Source of the DNA: Halobacillus yeomjeoni
GTDB lineage: Bacteria; Bacillota; Bacilli; Bacillales; Halobacillaceae
Length of the DNA stretch: 64,000 nt
NCBI RefSeq assembly: GCF_020171525.1
Contig: NZ_JAIVAI010000001.1
Location: 1,364,001-1,428,000 of the forward strand
Reading direction: 5' to 3'
The translations under genes were made by a program, and so were the position numbers. Below, piece after piece: positions 16,715 through 24,827 of the stretch (positions are counted from its first letter, which is position 1; the number at the start of each line of letters is the position of its first letter). The notes under the pieces are model-generated. The model was not told where the DNA came from. It made no database searches and was given only the letters and a program-made list of their open reading frames with translations.

Positions 16715-18145
16715 TTACGTATTTTCTTGAGATAGGCCTTTTCTTTCCATTCCTCCCCAAGCACCTTTTCGTGCTTTTCTGTTCGGACGGATTCTGAAAA
16801 ATGCCATCGTTCTCCAGATCGCATTGAGCTGACGGTACCAAAAGCTCTCAATCATACTGAATAACATTAACTTGAAGAAATCACGGACTCTCGTATATTT
16901 ACGGAAAGTCATTTCTTCTAATAGAACCGCACTCATCGATAAGAACATTCCAAAAACGAAAGTAGCCAAAATGAATAAAATGGCAAACGGAACGTTGACG
17001 ATATCAAAGTATAAACCGACTAACATAAGGATTGTGCCGACTAATTCAACCGTCGGACCAATCAATTCGACCAGGAAAAAGTAAGGCATGGCGATTAATC
17101 CCATGTGCTTATATTTAGGGTTGAACATCGTTTTTTTATGTTTCCATAAAGCTTGGAATAACCCTTGATGCCAGCGGATTCTTTGTCTTCCCAACACTTT
17201 CAGTGAAGATGGTGCTTCTGTCCAGCATATCGGGTTCGGGAGGAAAATAACTTTCGCTTTACTCTTTTTATCATAAAGATATTTTTGCAGCCTTATGATA
17301 ATCTCCATATCCTCACCGACAGTGGTTGTATCATAACCACCGATTTCAATGATTTCCCTCTTCCGAAAGATTCCAAATGCCCCGGATATGATCAACAATG
17401 AATTGATGCCAGAGAAGCCGAGCCTCCCCATCAAAAATGATCGTAAGTACTCAATGACTTGGTGGATGGCCAATGGATTTTTAGGAAGACCTACTGAGAC
17501 CACACGTCCATCCTCTACTGTCGTTCCATTGGCGACACGGATAATGCCCCCGCAAGCTACAATATCATCCTCGCCTTCAATGAAGGGTTGAGTAGTTTTT
17601 AATAAAGCATCCCGATCCAATAATGAATCAGCATCGACGCTGCAGATATAAGGGAAGTTCGAAGCGTTCACACCTGCATTGAGTGCATCGGCTTTCCCTC
17701 CATTCTCTTTATCCAGCACGATCAATTGAGGATATTGAAGAGAGCGGTAAACTCCACGAATCTCCTCTGTAGGGATTTGATATCGGATCGGTACATTCAC
17801 CTCATGCAATGAGTACGATTCTATCAATTCCTCTAAAGTAGCATCAGTGCTGCCGTCATTGATGACGATGACTTCATATTCGGGATATTCAACTAACAGG
17901 GCGGACAATAAATTACTGACAATCGTTTTTTCTTCATTATATGCTGGAATCAACAGTGACACAGGCGGGGTCAGGTGCGACCGGTTAAGATCTTTATAAA
18001 CCTTGTGAGATGTCCTTCTCATGTAATGTTTTACTTGTTTTAAAGAAAGCAAAAACAGGGATACGTAATAGAAATCGACAAACAACACGTAATAAAGAAT
18101 GATTAAATTAAATAGGTAGTAGATATCAAAGAATAAAATGTCCAT
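16715..18145 (-). CDS. Processive family 2 glycosyltransferase (membrane polysaccharide synthase)
   Basis: 476 aa. A hydrophobic N-terminal segment (about 5-35) is followed by a GT-A domain: LIPAYNEEKT (about residue 65), INDGSTD (about 96), SVDADS (about 175), GEDMEI (about 285) and RQRIRWHQG (about 330), i.e. the D, D, D, QxxRW set of cellulose, hyaluronan and poly-GlcNAc synthases. Further membrane helices lie at about 365-425. It would polymerise a UDP-sugar and extrude the chain. The start codon follows the HEAT gene stop without a gap. The polymer is unknown; the operon has no deacetylase or known PgaA/B partner. Confidence 0.9.
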   Translation of the reverse strand: MDILFFDIYYLFNLIILYYVLFVDFYYVSLFLLSLKQVKHYMRRTSHKVYKDLNRSHLTPPVSLLIPAYNEEKTIVSNLLSALLVEYPEYEVIVINDGSTDATLEELIESYSLHEVNVPIRYQIPTEEIRGVYRSLQYPQLIVLDKENGGKADALNAGVNASNFPYICSVDADSLLDRDALLKTTQPFIEGEDDIVACGGIIRVANGTTVEDGRVVSVGLPKNPLAIHQVIEYLRSFLMGRLGFSGINSLLIISGAFGIFRKREIIEIGGYDTTTVGEDMEIIIRLQKYLYDKKSKAKVIFLPNPICWTEAPSSLKVLGRQRIRWHQGLFQALWKHKKTMFNPKYKHMGLIAMPYFFLVELIGPTVELVGTILMLVGLYFDIVNVPFAILFILATFVFGMFLSMSAVLLEEMTFRKYTRVRDFFKLMLFSMIESFWYRQLNAIWRTMAFFRIRPNRKARKGAWGGMERKGLSQENT

Positions 18146-19228
18146 TTAAGATCCTCTCAAATGCTTTTCTTGTAATACTTTATTCGCAATGTCTTTAGCA
18201 AAGATATCTTCATGAGTATCCGCGACATCTTTCAACTCTTTTCGACCTTTTTCGCCAAAAGCATATAAAGTTTCCGCAGCACGGACACGCACCCACCAGT
18301 TCTTGTCCTGGATTGAATGATTAACAAGTTCCGGAATGGCTTGTTCCAATTTACAGCTTTGGATGACATATATGGCAAGTACTCGTTCTTCCCAAGAGGA
18401 TGAGAATAAAAAATCGAAAATGGCCTCGGGTTCTAAAATCATCCCTATATCTCCGATGGCTCTCATTGCTTTCAATCGTATTTCTTTTTCTTCCCGCCTT
18501 AATAGAGTAGTCAGTAAAGGCAGTTGATTCATCGCTTTTCGTTTCCCTATGATTTCAAGAAATACGCCTTGCAGCTCAGGAGATACTTGATGAAAATGCT
18601 GAACAATATAATCAATCAAAGTAGGATCATCGGAGCCTGTACTTACCAGCATATCCCCGATGTGGACGATCACTTTATGAGGGAGTTCGTTTTCATGAAT
18701 GACCATGTAGTTCAACACTTCAATGCTTTCCCCCATTTCACACAAAGCACGGACCACTGACCTTCTCAAATCATATTCTTCTGTATAGAGGTGCTGTTTT
18801 ATAATAGGAACGAACTGTTTCAAGTGTAACTCGGTCGCTTCGTTTACTCCTGCCGAAACGATCCACCACCTTTTATCCTTCAGCATCGTTTCCACTTCTT
18901 TAACGACACCGAAATCTTCAATGACAATGTTCAGTCGTTCGATTTCTTTCTCGCTATTGATTACACCCGCAATTTGTATGGCGATCTCTTTGATCACCTG
19001 CCGCTGCCACTTAGCACTTGAAGAGATCAGAAAAACCGGACGGTCGTAACCTGTAGTAATGTAACGGATTACTAATGGGTAGACCTTCGCATGGAAATCC
19101 TGCATCTTTTTAGCTCTGTTACGCAACATGATTTTTTTAGTAAGTAAATAAAAGAACAAACCTATGATAACTAAGGAAAAAAAGATCGCAAAAAATAAAA
19201 TAAAATATACAGTGATTACCATTCGCAT
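18146..19228 (-). CDS. Membrane-anchored HEAT-repeat protein
   Basis: 360 aa. One N-terminal membrane helix (residues 5-30), then a basic stretch and helical repeats; HEAT-type units are visible at about 145-345, such as RRSVVRALCEMGESIEVLN, IRLKAMRAIGDIGMI and WWVRVRAAETLYAFGEKG. HEAT arrays are protein-binding scaffolds, so a role in assembling or gating the glycosyltransferase encoded immediately downstream is plausible. Two starts are possible (19228 or 19222); the second has better spacing to GATGGAG. It lies 8 bp after the receiver protein gene. Confidence 0.83.
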   Translation of the reverse strand: MRMVITVYFILFFAIFFSLVIIGLFFYLLTKKIMLRNRAKKMQDFHAKVYPLVIRYITTGYDRPVFLISSSAKWQRQVIKEIAIQIAGVINSEKEIERLNIVIEDFGVVKEVETMLKDKRWWIVSAGVNEATELHLKQFVPIIKQHLYTEEYDLRRSVVRALCEMGESIEVLNYMVIHENELPHKVIVHIGDMLVSTGSDDPTLIDYIVQHFHQVSPELQGVFLEIIGKRKAMNQLPLLTTLLRREEKEIRLKAMRAIGDIGMILEPEAIFDFLFSSSWEERVLAIYVIQSCKLEQAIPELVNHSIQDKNWWVRVRAAETLYAFGEKGRKELKDVADTHEDIFAKDIANKVLQEKHLRGS

Positions 19229-19236
19229 CTACTCCA

Positions 19237-20454
19237 TCATAATTTAACTAAATCCCTTTTCAACCTAGCTTTTAGTACGTCCATAGAAAACGGCTTTGTA
19301 ATATATTCATCCGCTCCCATTTCAAACGCACGAACCATGTAGTGATGCAAAGTCTGAGTGGTCAAAAAATAGAATTTTGTACGATTCAATCGTTCTTGCT
19401 TTCTGATCTCATAACATAACTGCAGGCCATCCATATCCTCCATCTTGATTTCCGATAAGATGTAGTGAGGATTGAATTCCAGAGCGGCATCCAGAGCTTT
19501 CTTCCCTTGAGAGCAGGCTTTAATCACCCACTCGTTTCCAGACAAGTAATTTTCGATCAGAGCTGGAGTGATCGGGTCACTATCGACGATGAGGACGCGG
19601 ATCTTATCATTATCACCCTGCACTCCTTGCTCTGAATTCTGAACCGGTTCGTCGTTGAACTCCTCCTCCATTTCTTCTTCCTCTACATCTGGGCTGAAAT
19701 CTATTGGGAAGGCTGCACTCTCCCCCCTTACAGCTATCGAATCAGAAACTAGTTCTTCTTCCTCCTGATCCAGAGCCTCTAACTCTTCTAAATAGCGATC
19801 GTCTTCTAAACGATCGTTCTCACTCACAGAAGCAGTTTCTTCTTCATAAAACTCGTCTTCTTCTAAACCCAGAGCTTCTTCAAGTGAAGCTTTCACACTA
19901 CGCTGCGTGAGCGGTTGTTCACTGAGTTCACCTTCACTGCTTTCATCATCCATTTGAAGATTCATAGACTCATTGGATGCTGAAGCTTCACTTTCTTCTG
20001 GTGTGGAAGGGGAAGAGAGGGGCTCCTCCACGAACCCCAAAGTCTCTTTTTCTTTCTCCATCAATGATTTAAAGCTTTCGGCTTCAATGGCTAAATCATT
20101 TGCACCCATCGGTACATGGATACCACTTTCCGCATCCACACTCTCCAGTTCTTTAACAATCAGTTGTTTAACAATGGTGTGGACTCCTTGAGCGACCAGC
20201 CATTCCCGCCCATGCTGAACGTGATAGGCATGAGCACCTTTTTCAAATTGAGCGGAAATAAATGTAGAAATACGATTGATACTCTCTTCATCATAGACCT
20301 CACTCAATTCTTTCAACTGACTGAGTACAGCCTTCAGATAAGTAGTTTTTGTTGATGCTGAAAAGAATTCTTTTTGTTCACTCACCATATACTGATGGAT
20401 TGCAAACAACGTTTTTTGAATTTGTATGAACGACTGATCTCTGTAATCGCGCAC
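19237..20454 (-). CDS. Receiver-domain protein with a substituted phospho-acceptor site
   Basis: 405 aa. Residues 1-115 are a helical region of unknown type, 120-285 an extremely acidic linker (runs of Glu, Asp and Ser), and about 288-405 a response-regulator receiver domain without an output domain. The receiver retains IRVLIVDSDP, the switch Thr (FLTTQT) and the Lys in YITKPF, but the phospho-acceptor position reads ILSEIKM, so Asp is replaced by Glu (E335). One of the two pocket acids is also Ser. It is therefore expected to be phosphorylation-independent. A GTG at 20454 is preferred since AAGAAGGTGG lies just upstream; an in-frame GTG at 20463 is too close to it. Confidence 0.85.
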   Translation of the reverse strand: MRDYRDQSFIQIQKTLFAIHQYMVSEQKEFFSASTKTTYLKAVLSQLKELSEVYDEESINRISTFISAQFEKGAHAYHVQHGREWLVAQGVHTIVKQLIVKELESVDAESGIHVPMGANDLAIEAESFKSLMEKEKETLGFVEEPLSSPSTPEESEASASNESMNLQMDDESSEGELSEQPLTQRSVKASLEEALGLEEDEFYEEETASVSENDRLEDDRYLEELEALDQEEEELVSDSIAVRGESAAFPIDFSPDVEEEEMEEEFNDEPVQNSEQGVQGDNDKIRVLIVDSDPITPALIENYLSGNEWVIKACSQGKKALDAALEFNPHYILSEIKMEDMDGLQLCYEIRKQERLNRTKFYFLTTQTLHHYMVRAFEMGADEYITKPFSMDVLKARLKRDLVKL

Positions 20455-20502
20455 GACTTCCACCTTCTTAGTTTAAAAATTTGCCTCGTCTTTCAATGAC
20501 GA

Positions 20503-21981
20503 TCATCCTTCTTCGGAAGCTGCTTTTCTGCTCTTCAAACTAAGGATGGTGACTGCAATGATGAACAGGCCGAGAACCCCTCCGACAAAGCCGATAAACA
20601 ACCAGTTATAGCCTTGGTCTTCTTCTACAACGAAAACGTCTGCCGTTTCTCTTTCCATTCCTATACGATAACTTCCATCTTCGTGCTGACGGACCAGACC
20701 ATCATGCAGCAAACCTCTCAACTGCTGGTTCTGTTCCAAGCCTTTCAGTGAAGCCGTTTTAGTTTCTTCAGCATTGTTGATGGCAACAAGCATCGTTTGA
20801 TCTTCATGCGTACGCTTGAAGACCGCCATGCCATCCTGATTGTAAACTTCTTCGAAATTACCTTTGGTCATCGCAGGAAATTCTTTTCTCATAGAATTTA
20901 ACTTTTCAATTCTCTGCTTCAGTTGTTCATCGTTTGCTTTGAAATTCATCATCGGATTTTCTTCCAAATTTCCCCCATCATCAAGCGGCACTTCTGTGCC
21001 GTAATACACGACCGGTATTCCCGGAGATGTATATAGATAAGTCAAGGCCAGCTTCAGTCTCGTAATCGGGTTTTGTCCTTCTTTTACAGCTAGGTGTGTA
21101 AACCTTACATCTTTGAAGTTATTTAACTCTTTTATCGTACTTTTCTCAGAAATAGTTAAGTTTTTATCATTTGAATTTTTATGAAGTTCTTCCAATGAAC
21201 CTCCTGCTGTTTTAAATGTACTGCGGACTTCGTTGAAAAATAATTGATCCACAGTTGCATCCACTATGCTTTCAGGCCCTTCAGATATCAAAAATAAACC
21301 TTGAGTATCTTCTTGTTGATCCAATTGATTCAGGAAGTCCTCTGGGTTTTTAGATCCATGGTGGAAACGGAAACCATCCACTCCAGTTTCCTCGACCCAG
21401 AAATTTACTGTTTCTGCAAAATACTGCTGCACCTCGGAATTCTCCAGATCCAATGCAGGTAAGCCCCTGGTCCAGCGTATCCGTTCATCTTGATTCGCAT
21501 TGGATTGATACCATTCGTCTTTATCGCCATCTTCAGTCCAACTGTGATTTTCCGACGTATAGCCGATCACCATGTCAAAAATGACTTTCATATCCCGGGC
21601 GTGGGCTTCTTCCACTAAGCTCCTGGCTTCTTCCATCGTTCCGAAATGTTCTTCAACAGACCGGTAATCTTCAGTCCAGAATCCGTGAAATCCGCCCGCC
21701 TCATTTTTCATGATCGGGGAAAGTTCAATAGTCGTAAAACCGAGCTCCTTGATATGATCTAATTGTTTAATCACTCCATCAATGTCTCCGCCATGATAAG
21801 CTTTCGGATTTTCCAAATTTGTTTCATAATCATTTTCAGTAGTCCCATTCATGAACCTGTCCACCATTATGTAATAGATGCTTTGGTCCTGCCCCTCCTG
21901 TGGAGTGTCATTTTCTGCATGCACTGTCATTGCCGTTGGCAAGACGAGGAAGAGAATCAAAGTCATGAATAATCGTTTCAT
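20503..21981 (-). CDS. Secreted GH13 alpha-amylase homologue lacking catalytic residues
   Basis: 492 aa. Signal peptide at residues 1-22 (cut near VHA-END), GH13 barrel about 30-365, C-terminal membrane helix about 458-482 with a basic tail, so it is tethered outside the cell. The family framework is obvious (IYYIMVDRF, GGDIDGV, GFTTIELSPI, GIPVVYYGTE). The catalytic core is altered: the nucleophile region reads GFRFHHGSK with His207 where GFRxD has Asp, and region IV reads FTHL (T295-H296-L297) where NHD is expected. The general acid Glu may remain (E234). It is probably a carbohydrate-binding pseudoenzyme. First gene of the operon; AAGGAG ribosome site. Confidence 0.88.
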   Translation of the reverse strand: MKRLFMTLILFLVLPTAMTVHAENDTPQEGQDQSIYYIMVDRFMNGTTENDYETNLENPKAYHGGDIDGVIKQLDHIKELGFTTIELSPIMKNEAGGFHGFWTEDYRSVEEHFGTMEEARSLVEEAHARDMKVIFDMVIGYTSENHSWTEDGDKDEWYQSNANQDERIRWTRGLPALDLENSEVQQYFAETVNFWVEETGVDGFRFHHGSKNPEDFLNQLDQQEDTQGLFLISEGPESIVDATVDQLFFNEVRSTFKTAGGSLEELHKNSNDKNLTISEKSTIKELNNFKDVRFTHLAVKEGQNPITRLKLALTYLYTSPGIPVVYYGTEVPLDDGGNLEENPMMNFKANDEQLKQRIEKLNSMRKEFPAMTKGNFEEVYNQDGMAVFKRTHEDQTMLVAINNAEETKTASLKGLEQNQQLRGLLHDGLVRQHEDGSYRIGMERETADVFVVEEDQGYNWLFIGFVGGVLGLFIIAVTILSLKSRKAASEEG

Positions 21982-22016
21982 TTAAAAATCTCCTTATTAT
22001 TTAGAAATGTAATTTA

Positions 22017-22046
22017 AGATTAGCGTTTTACACATAGACAAGTCAA
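22017..22046 (-). promoter_or_regulatory. Candidate promoter of the polymer operon
   Basis: On the minus strand TTGACT (22041-22046), 18-bp spacer, TAATCT (22017-22022), about 35 nt upstream of the first gene's start. The -35 is good and the -10 weak, which would suit an activated promoter. Confidence 0.4.
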
Positions 22047-22061
22047 TCGGATAATTTGCCA

Positions 22062-22075
22062 GGTGTACATACACC
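22062..22075. promoter_or_regulatory. Palindromic operator candidate upstream of the polymer operon
   Basis: GGTGTA-CA-TACACC, a perfect 6+6 inverted repeat centred about 25 bp upstream of the -35 box, where an activator would bind. The regulator is unknown. Confidence 0.4.
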
Positions 22076-22172
22076 CTATAAATTGTATCAAATCAGTGAA
22101 CATTCTACTTTCAATCCTCCTGACAGAGATTCAAAAAGCTAAATATCTTCATATAGTGCCTGCGTATGAACA

Positions 22173-22203
22173 AAAAAGCCATCCTTCAGCAAGGATGGCT
22201 TCC
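22173..22203 (-). terminator. Terminator of asnO
   Basis: Minus-strand hairpin AGCCATCCTT - GCTG - AAGGATGGCT followed by TTTTTTG. Confidence 0.88.
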
Positions 22204-22205
22204 AT

Positions 22206-24047
22206 TCATAAACGAACCTTATATTTACTTAACCAATAATTAATTTGACATAAGTGGGCAATCAACTGCGGACCGGTCATCAGCTGTCCGAACCACGGCG
22301 TTTGAATAGACTTCCCTTCTGATTGATTCAACGTAATGATTCTATTCCTATCGAACAAATCAAACAACGGTGCATTCGGGTCTGCTGCGATTTCATTCAT
22401 CCATGTACACACCGCTTTCGTGTAATCAGGATGAAAGGTTTTCGGGTAAGGGTTTTTCTTACGGAACAACACTTTATCAGGAAGGATGCCCCTTAAAGCT
22501 TCACGAAGGAGCCCTTTCTCTCGATCATTATGATGTTTCATATTCCAAGGGATGTTCCAGGCATATTCGACCAATCGATGATCACTGAAGGGTACACGGA
22601 CCTCCAAACTGGCCCCCATGCTCATCCGGTCTTTTCGTTCCAACAACGTCTGCATAAACCAATTCATATTCAAATAGAACATTTGTTTATGTTTTTGAGA
22701 CGCCCTCCCTTCTTCAGGTAAGACGGGAGCTTCATCTATGGTCTCTTGATACCTCCTCAACATGTAGGATTCAATATCCAAATCGTCGTTCAAGTCATCC
22801 AGGATGAGCGACTCACGCGCATGAAGTGAGCGAATCCACGGAAACCCTTTTCGTTGTTGATCTTCTTTACGGTAATACCATGGGTAGCCGCCAAAAATCT
22901 CATCTGCGCATTCCCCTGACAGAGCGACCGTCACATGTTTTTTTATTTTTTCACAAAACCAGAGCAGTGAAGAATCTACATCCGCCATGCCTGGCAGGTC
23001 TCTGAGTTCCACAGCGCGTTTAAGACGATTTACAAGGTCTTCTGTCCGCGCTTCCATCACTGTATGATCGGTCCCGTTCTGTTTACTTACCAATTGAATG
23101 TATGCTTCATCACGGTCAGGTTGGAAGTCATTCTTCTTAAAAAATTTATCCTGATCTTTGTAATCGATGGAGAACGTTTGAAGAGTCCCCATTTTTTCAT
23201 TCTTATAGTGTTCGGCGGCTATTGCTGTAATCGCACTGGAATCAACGCCTCCTGACAAGAAAGTGCCGAGTTTCACGTCTGAGACCAACTGTCTTTCAGA
23301 AGCATCGATGAAGAGCTCTCTAACCCTCTCCACGGTCTCCTGGAACGAGTGAGTATGAGGTTGGCTGACTACATTCCAATAACGTCGAACAGTCAAATTC
23401 CCCTTTTCCCACACAGCAAAATGACCTGGCCGGATTTCTTGCACATGTTTAAATATGCCATGACCAGGAGTTCTGGATGGCCCAAGAGATAATACTTCCT
23501 GCAGCCCTTCTTTATCCACCCTTTCTTCTACATCAGGATGAGCCAGGATTGCCTTGATTTCTGACCCGAACATGAAACCACTCGAGTGATCACTGTAAAA
23601 AAGTGGTTTGACTCCTAAACGGTCTCTCGCTAAAAACAACCGCTCTCTTCTTTTTTCCCAAATCGCAAAAGCGAATATTCCATTCATATGGTCGACACAA
23701 CGTTCTCCCCACTGCATGTAACTGATTAAAACGACTTCAGTATCAGAATGAGATTGAAAACTCCATCCCTTTTCTATCAATCGGTTTCTGATTTCTTCCG
23801 TGTTATACAATTCTCCGTTGTAACAGAGGATATACTTCTCATTGTGGGCTTCCCTGATCATCGGCTGCCTGCCCCCTCGAGGGTCTACAACAATCAACCG
23901 TTGATGTCCAAGAGCTGCTGGACCCTCAATCCACTTCTGATAATCATCAGGTCCACGGTGTCTTAACGTTTCGGCCATCCGATCCAATATCATTGTTTTA
24001 TCAATGAATTTATGATTATAGTCGATCCATCCAACAATTCCACACAC
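22206..24047 (-). CDS. asnO: Glutamine-hydrolysing asparagine synthetase (AsnO type)
   Basis: 613 aa, the length of B. subtilis AsnO rather than AsnB or AsnH. The N-terminal Ntn glutaminase starts MCGIVGW with the catalytic Cys2, with RHRGPDD and CYNGELYN for glutamine binding; the synthetase domain has the pyrophosphate loop SGGVDSS near residue 265 and SGECADEIFGGYPW near residue 360. It converts aspartate, glutamine and ATP to asparagine in the cytoplasm. The start is GTG. Its neighbour yisL is also its neighbour in B. subtilis. A terminator-like hairpin lies in its leader (24092-24123). In B. subtilis AsnO is linked to sporulation. Confidence 0.93.
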   Translation of the reverse strand: MCGIVGWIDYNHKFIDKTMILDRMAETLRHRGPDDYQKWIEGPAALGHQRLIVVDPRGGRQPMIREAHNEKYILCYNGELYNTEEIRNRLIEKGWSFQSHSDTEVVLISYMQWGERCVDHMNGIFAFAIWEKRRERLFLARDRLGVKPLFYSDHSSGFMFGSEIKAILAHPDVEERVDKEGLQEVLSLGPSRTPGHGIFKHVQEIRPGHFAVWEKGNLTVRRYWNVVSQPHTHSFQETVERVRELFIDASERQLVSDVKLGTFLSGGVDSSAITAIAAEHYKNEKMGTLQTFSIDYKDQDKFFKKNDFQPDRDEAYIQLVSKQNGTDHTVMEARTEDLVNRLKRAVELRDLPGMADVDSSLLWFCEKIKKHVTVALSGECADEIFGGYPWYYRKEDQQRKGFPWIRSLHARESLILDDLNDDLDIESYMLRRYQETIDEAPVLPEEGRASQKHKQMFYLNMNWFMQTLLERKDRMSMGASLEVRVPFSDHRLVEYAWNIPWNMKHHNDREKGLLREALRGILPDKVLFRKKNPYPKTFHPDYTKAVCTWMNEIAADPNAPLFDLFDRNRIITLNQSEGKSIQTPWFGQLMTGPQLIAHLCQINYWLSKYKVRL

Positions 24048-24091
24048 TCAAGCCTCACATCCCTCTTCTTAAAAATACGTTTACAGGACAT

Positions 24092-24123
24092 AAAAAAACC
24101 ATCATAGCTTACTATATGATGGT
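24092..24123 (-). terminator. Terminator-like hairpin in the asnO leader
   Basis: On the minus strand ACCATCATA - TAGTAAGC - TATGATGGT followed by seven T, a classic intrinsic terminator 45 nt upstream of the asnO start. It may be an attenuator of asnO or the end of a short minus-strand RNA starting near the TATAAT at 24183-24188. Confidence 0.7.
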
Positions 24124-24155
24124 GCAAGCAGGAATATGAAATTTTAAAAAGACGA

Positions 24156-24188
24156 TTGACACGCTCATTGATAATGATTATCATTATA
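24156..24188 (+). promoter_or_regulatory. SigA promoter overlapped by a Fur box
   Basis: TTGACA (24156-24161), 17-bp spacer, TATCAT (24179-24184). A near-perfect Fur box covers the -10 and spacer: GATAATGATTATCATTATA (24170-24188) matches the 19-bp consensus GATAATGATAATCATTATC at 17 positions. Iron-replete Fur would block this promoter. Confidence 0.85.
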
Positions 24189-24190
24189 AG

Positions 24191-24306
24191 TGATAACAGA
24201 TTCGCTTCCGTTCCCCCCAAATTCGGAAGCATGAATAAGTAATTTCACGTAAACCTTTTACCCCTATATGCGAAAACGCTGCATGTATTTACATGCAGCG
24301 TTTTTA
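24191..24306 (+). ncRNA. Candidate Fur-regulated C-rich small RNA
   Basis: About 115 nt between the Fur-box promoter and a strong intrinsic terminator, with no credible ORF. Hairpin 1 pairs GCTTCCG (24204-24210) with CGGAAGC (24224-24230) and exposes a loop with six consecutive C; a second C-rich single-stranded segment (CTTTTACCCCTATA) lies before the terminator. This layout (iron-repressed promoter, exposed C-runs able to pair with G-rich ribosome sites) is like FsrA, the iron-sparing sRNA of B. subtilis. Homology to FsrA is not shown, only analogy of design. The location, between asnO and yisL, is unlike any FsrA locus I know. Confidence 0.65.
24273..24306. terminator. Terminator shared by the sRNA candidate (+) and yisL (-)
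   Basis: AAAACGCTGCATGTA - TT - TACATGCAGCGTTTTTA, with T tracts on both strands, so it can end the plus-strand RNA and the yisL transcript. Confidence 0.88.
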
Positions 24307-24666
24307 TTATGCTGGAAGTACTCCAGCTCCCAAGAAACCGAAGCCAAGGATGATAGCCGCTATAGCAGCGACAACCAATTGACCCCACCAAAGGGCAGCT
24401 GGCTTTTTCTTTTTATACTTGATAGTAACCATTTCCATGGCTGTTATTGCCCATAAGCCGACAAGCACTTTTATGATGATCAGAGCACCATAACTTTCAT
24501 AGCTCGCAAACAACGAGCCGCCAGAATATAGAATCAATAAATAAAATAAACGTAAAATCATGTGTGAGATTTTTGCCGCTTTTTCTCTTCCTCCACGGGT
24601 GAAAGTGGTTGCCAAACCAACCAGGACCAATGCGATTACCCATGAGGTAATATGTAGATGTGCCAT
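24307..24666 (-). CDS. yisL: YisL family membrane protein (DUF1516)
   Basis: 119 aa, the length of B. subtilis YisL. Four membrane helices (about 7-22, 37-55, 62-80, 94-114) with a positive KYKKKKP loop inside. The order yisL-asnO matches B. subtilis, though yisN is absent between them and is replaced by the Fur-box RNA region. No biochemical role is known. Confidence 0.9.
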   Translation of the reverse strand: MAHLHITSWVIALVLVGLATTFTRGGREKAAKISHMILRLFYLLILYSGGSLFASYESYGALIIIKVLVGLWAITAMEMVTIKYKKKKPAALWWGQLVVAAIAAIILGFGFLGAGVLPA

Positions 24667-24786
24667 ACTTCTTATTCCCCTCCTTATAAATGATTCTGTT
24701 GATATGATACCACGAGTTACGGATCACTGCCTATTCTAAGACGTTTTTCCCTGTTTTCTAAGTTTTAAGAAAATAGCAACAAAATT

Positions 24787-24795
24787 TGTTATAAT
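24787..24795 (+). promoter_or_regulatory. Extended -10 promoter of rocD
   Basis: TG-T-TATAAT (24787-24795), a perfect -10 with the extended TGn motif; no clear -35 box. About 30 nt before the start codon. Confidence 0.55.
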
Positions 24796-24827
24796 GGAGG
24801 AAGATTTTATGAATTTGGAGGGATAGT

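Noticed and set aside
23990-24232. 80-codon minus-strand ORF upstream of asnO
   Set aside because: It reads through the terminator hairpin and Fur box and overlaps the asnO start; no ribosome site.
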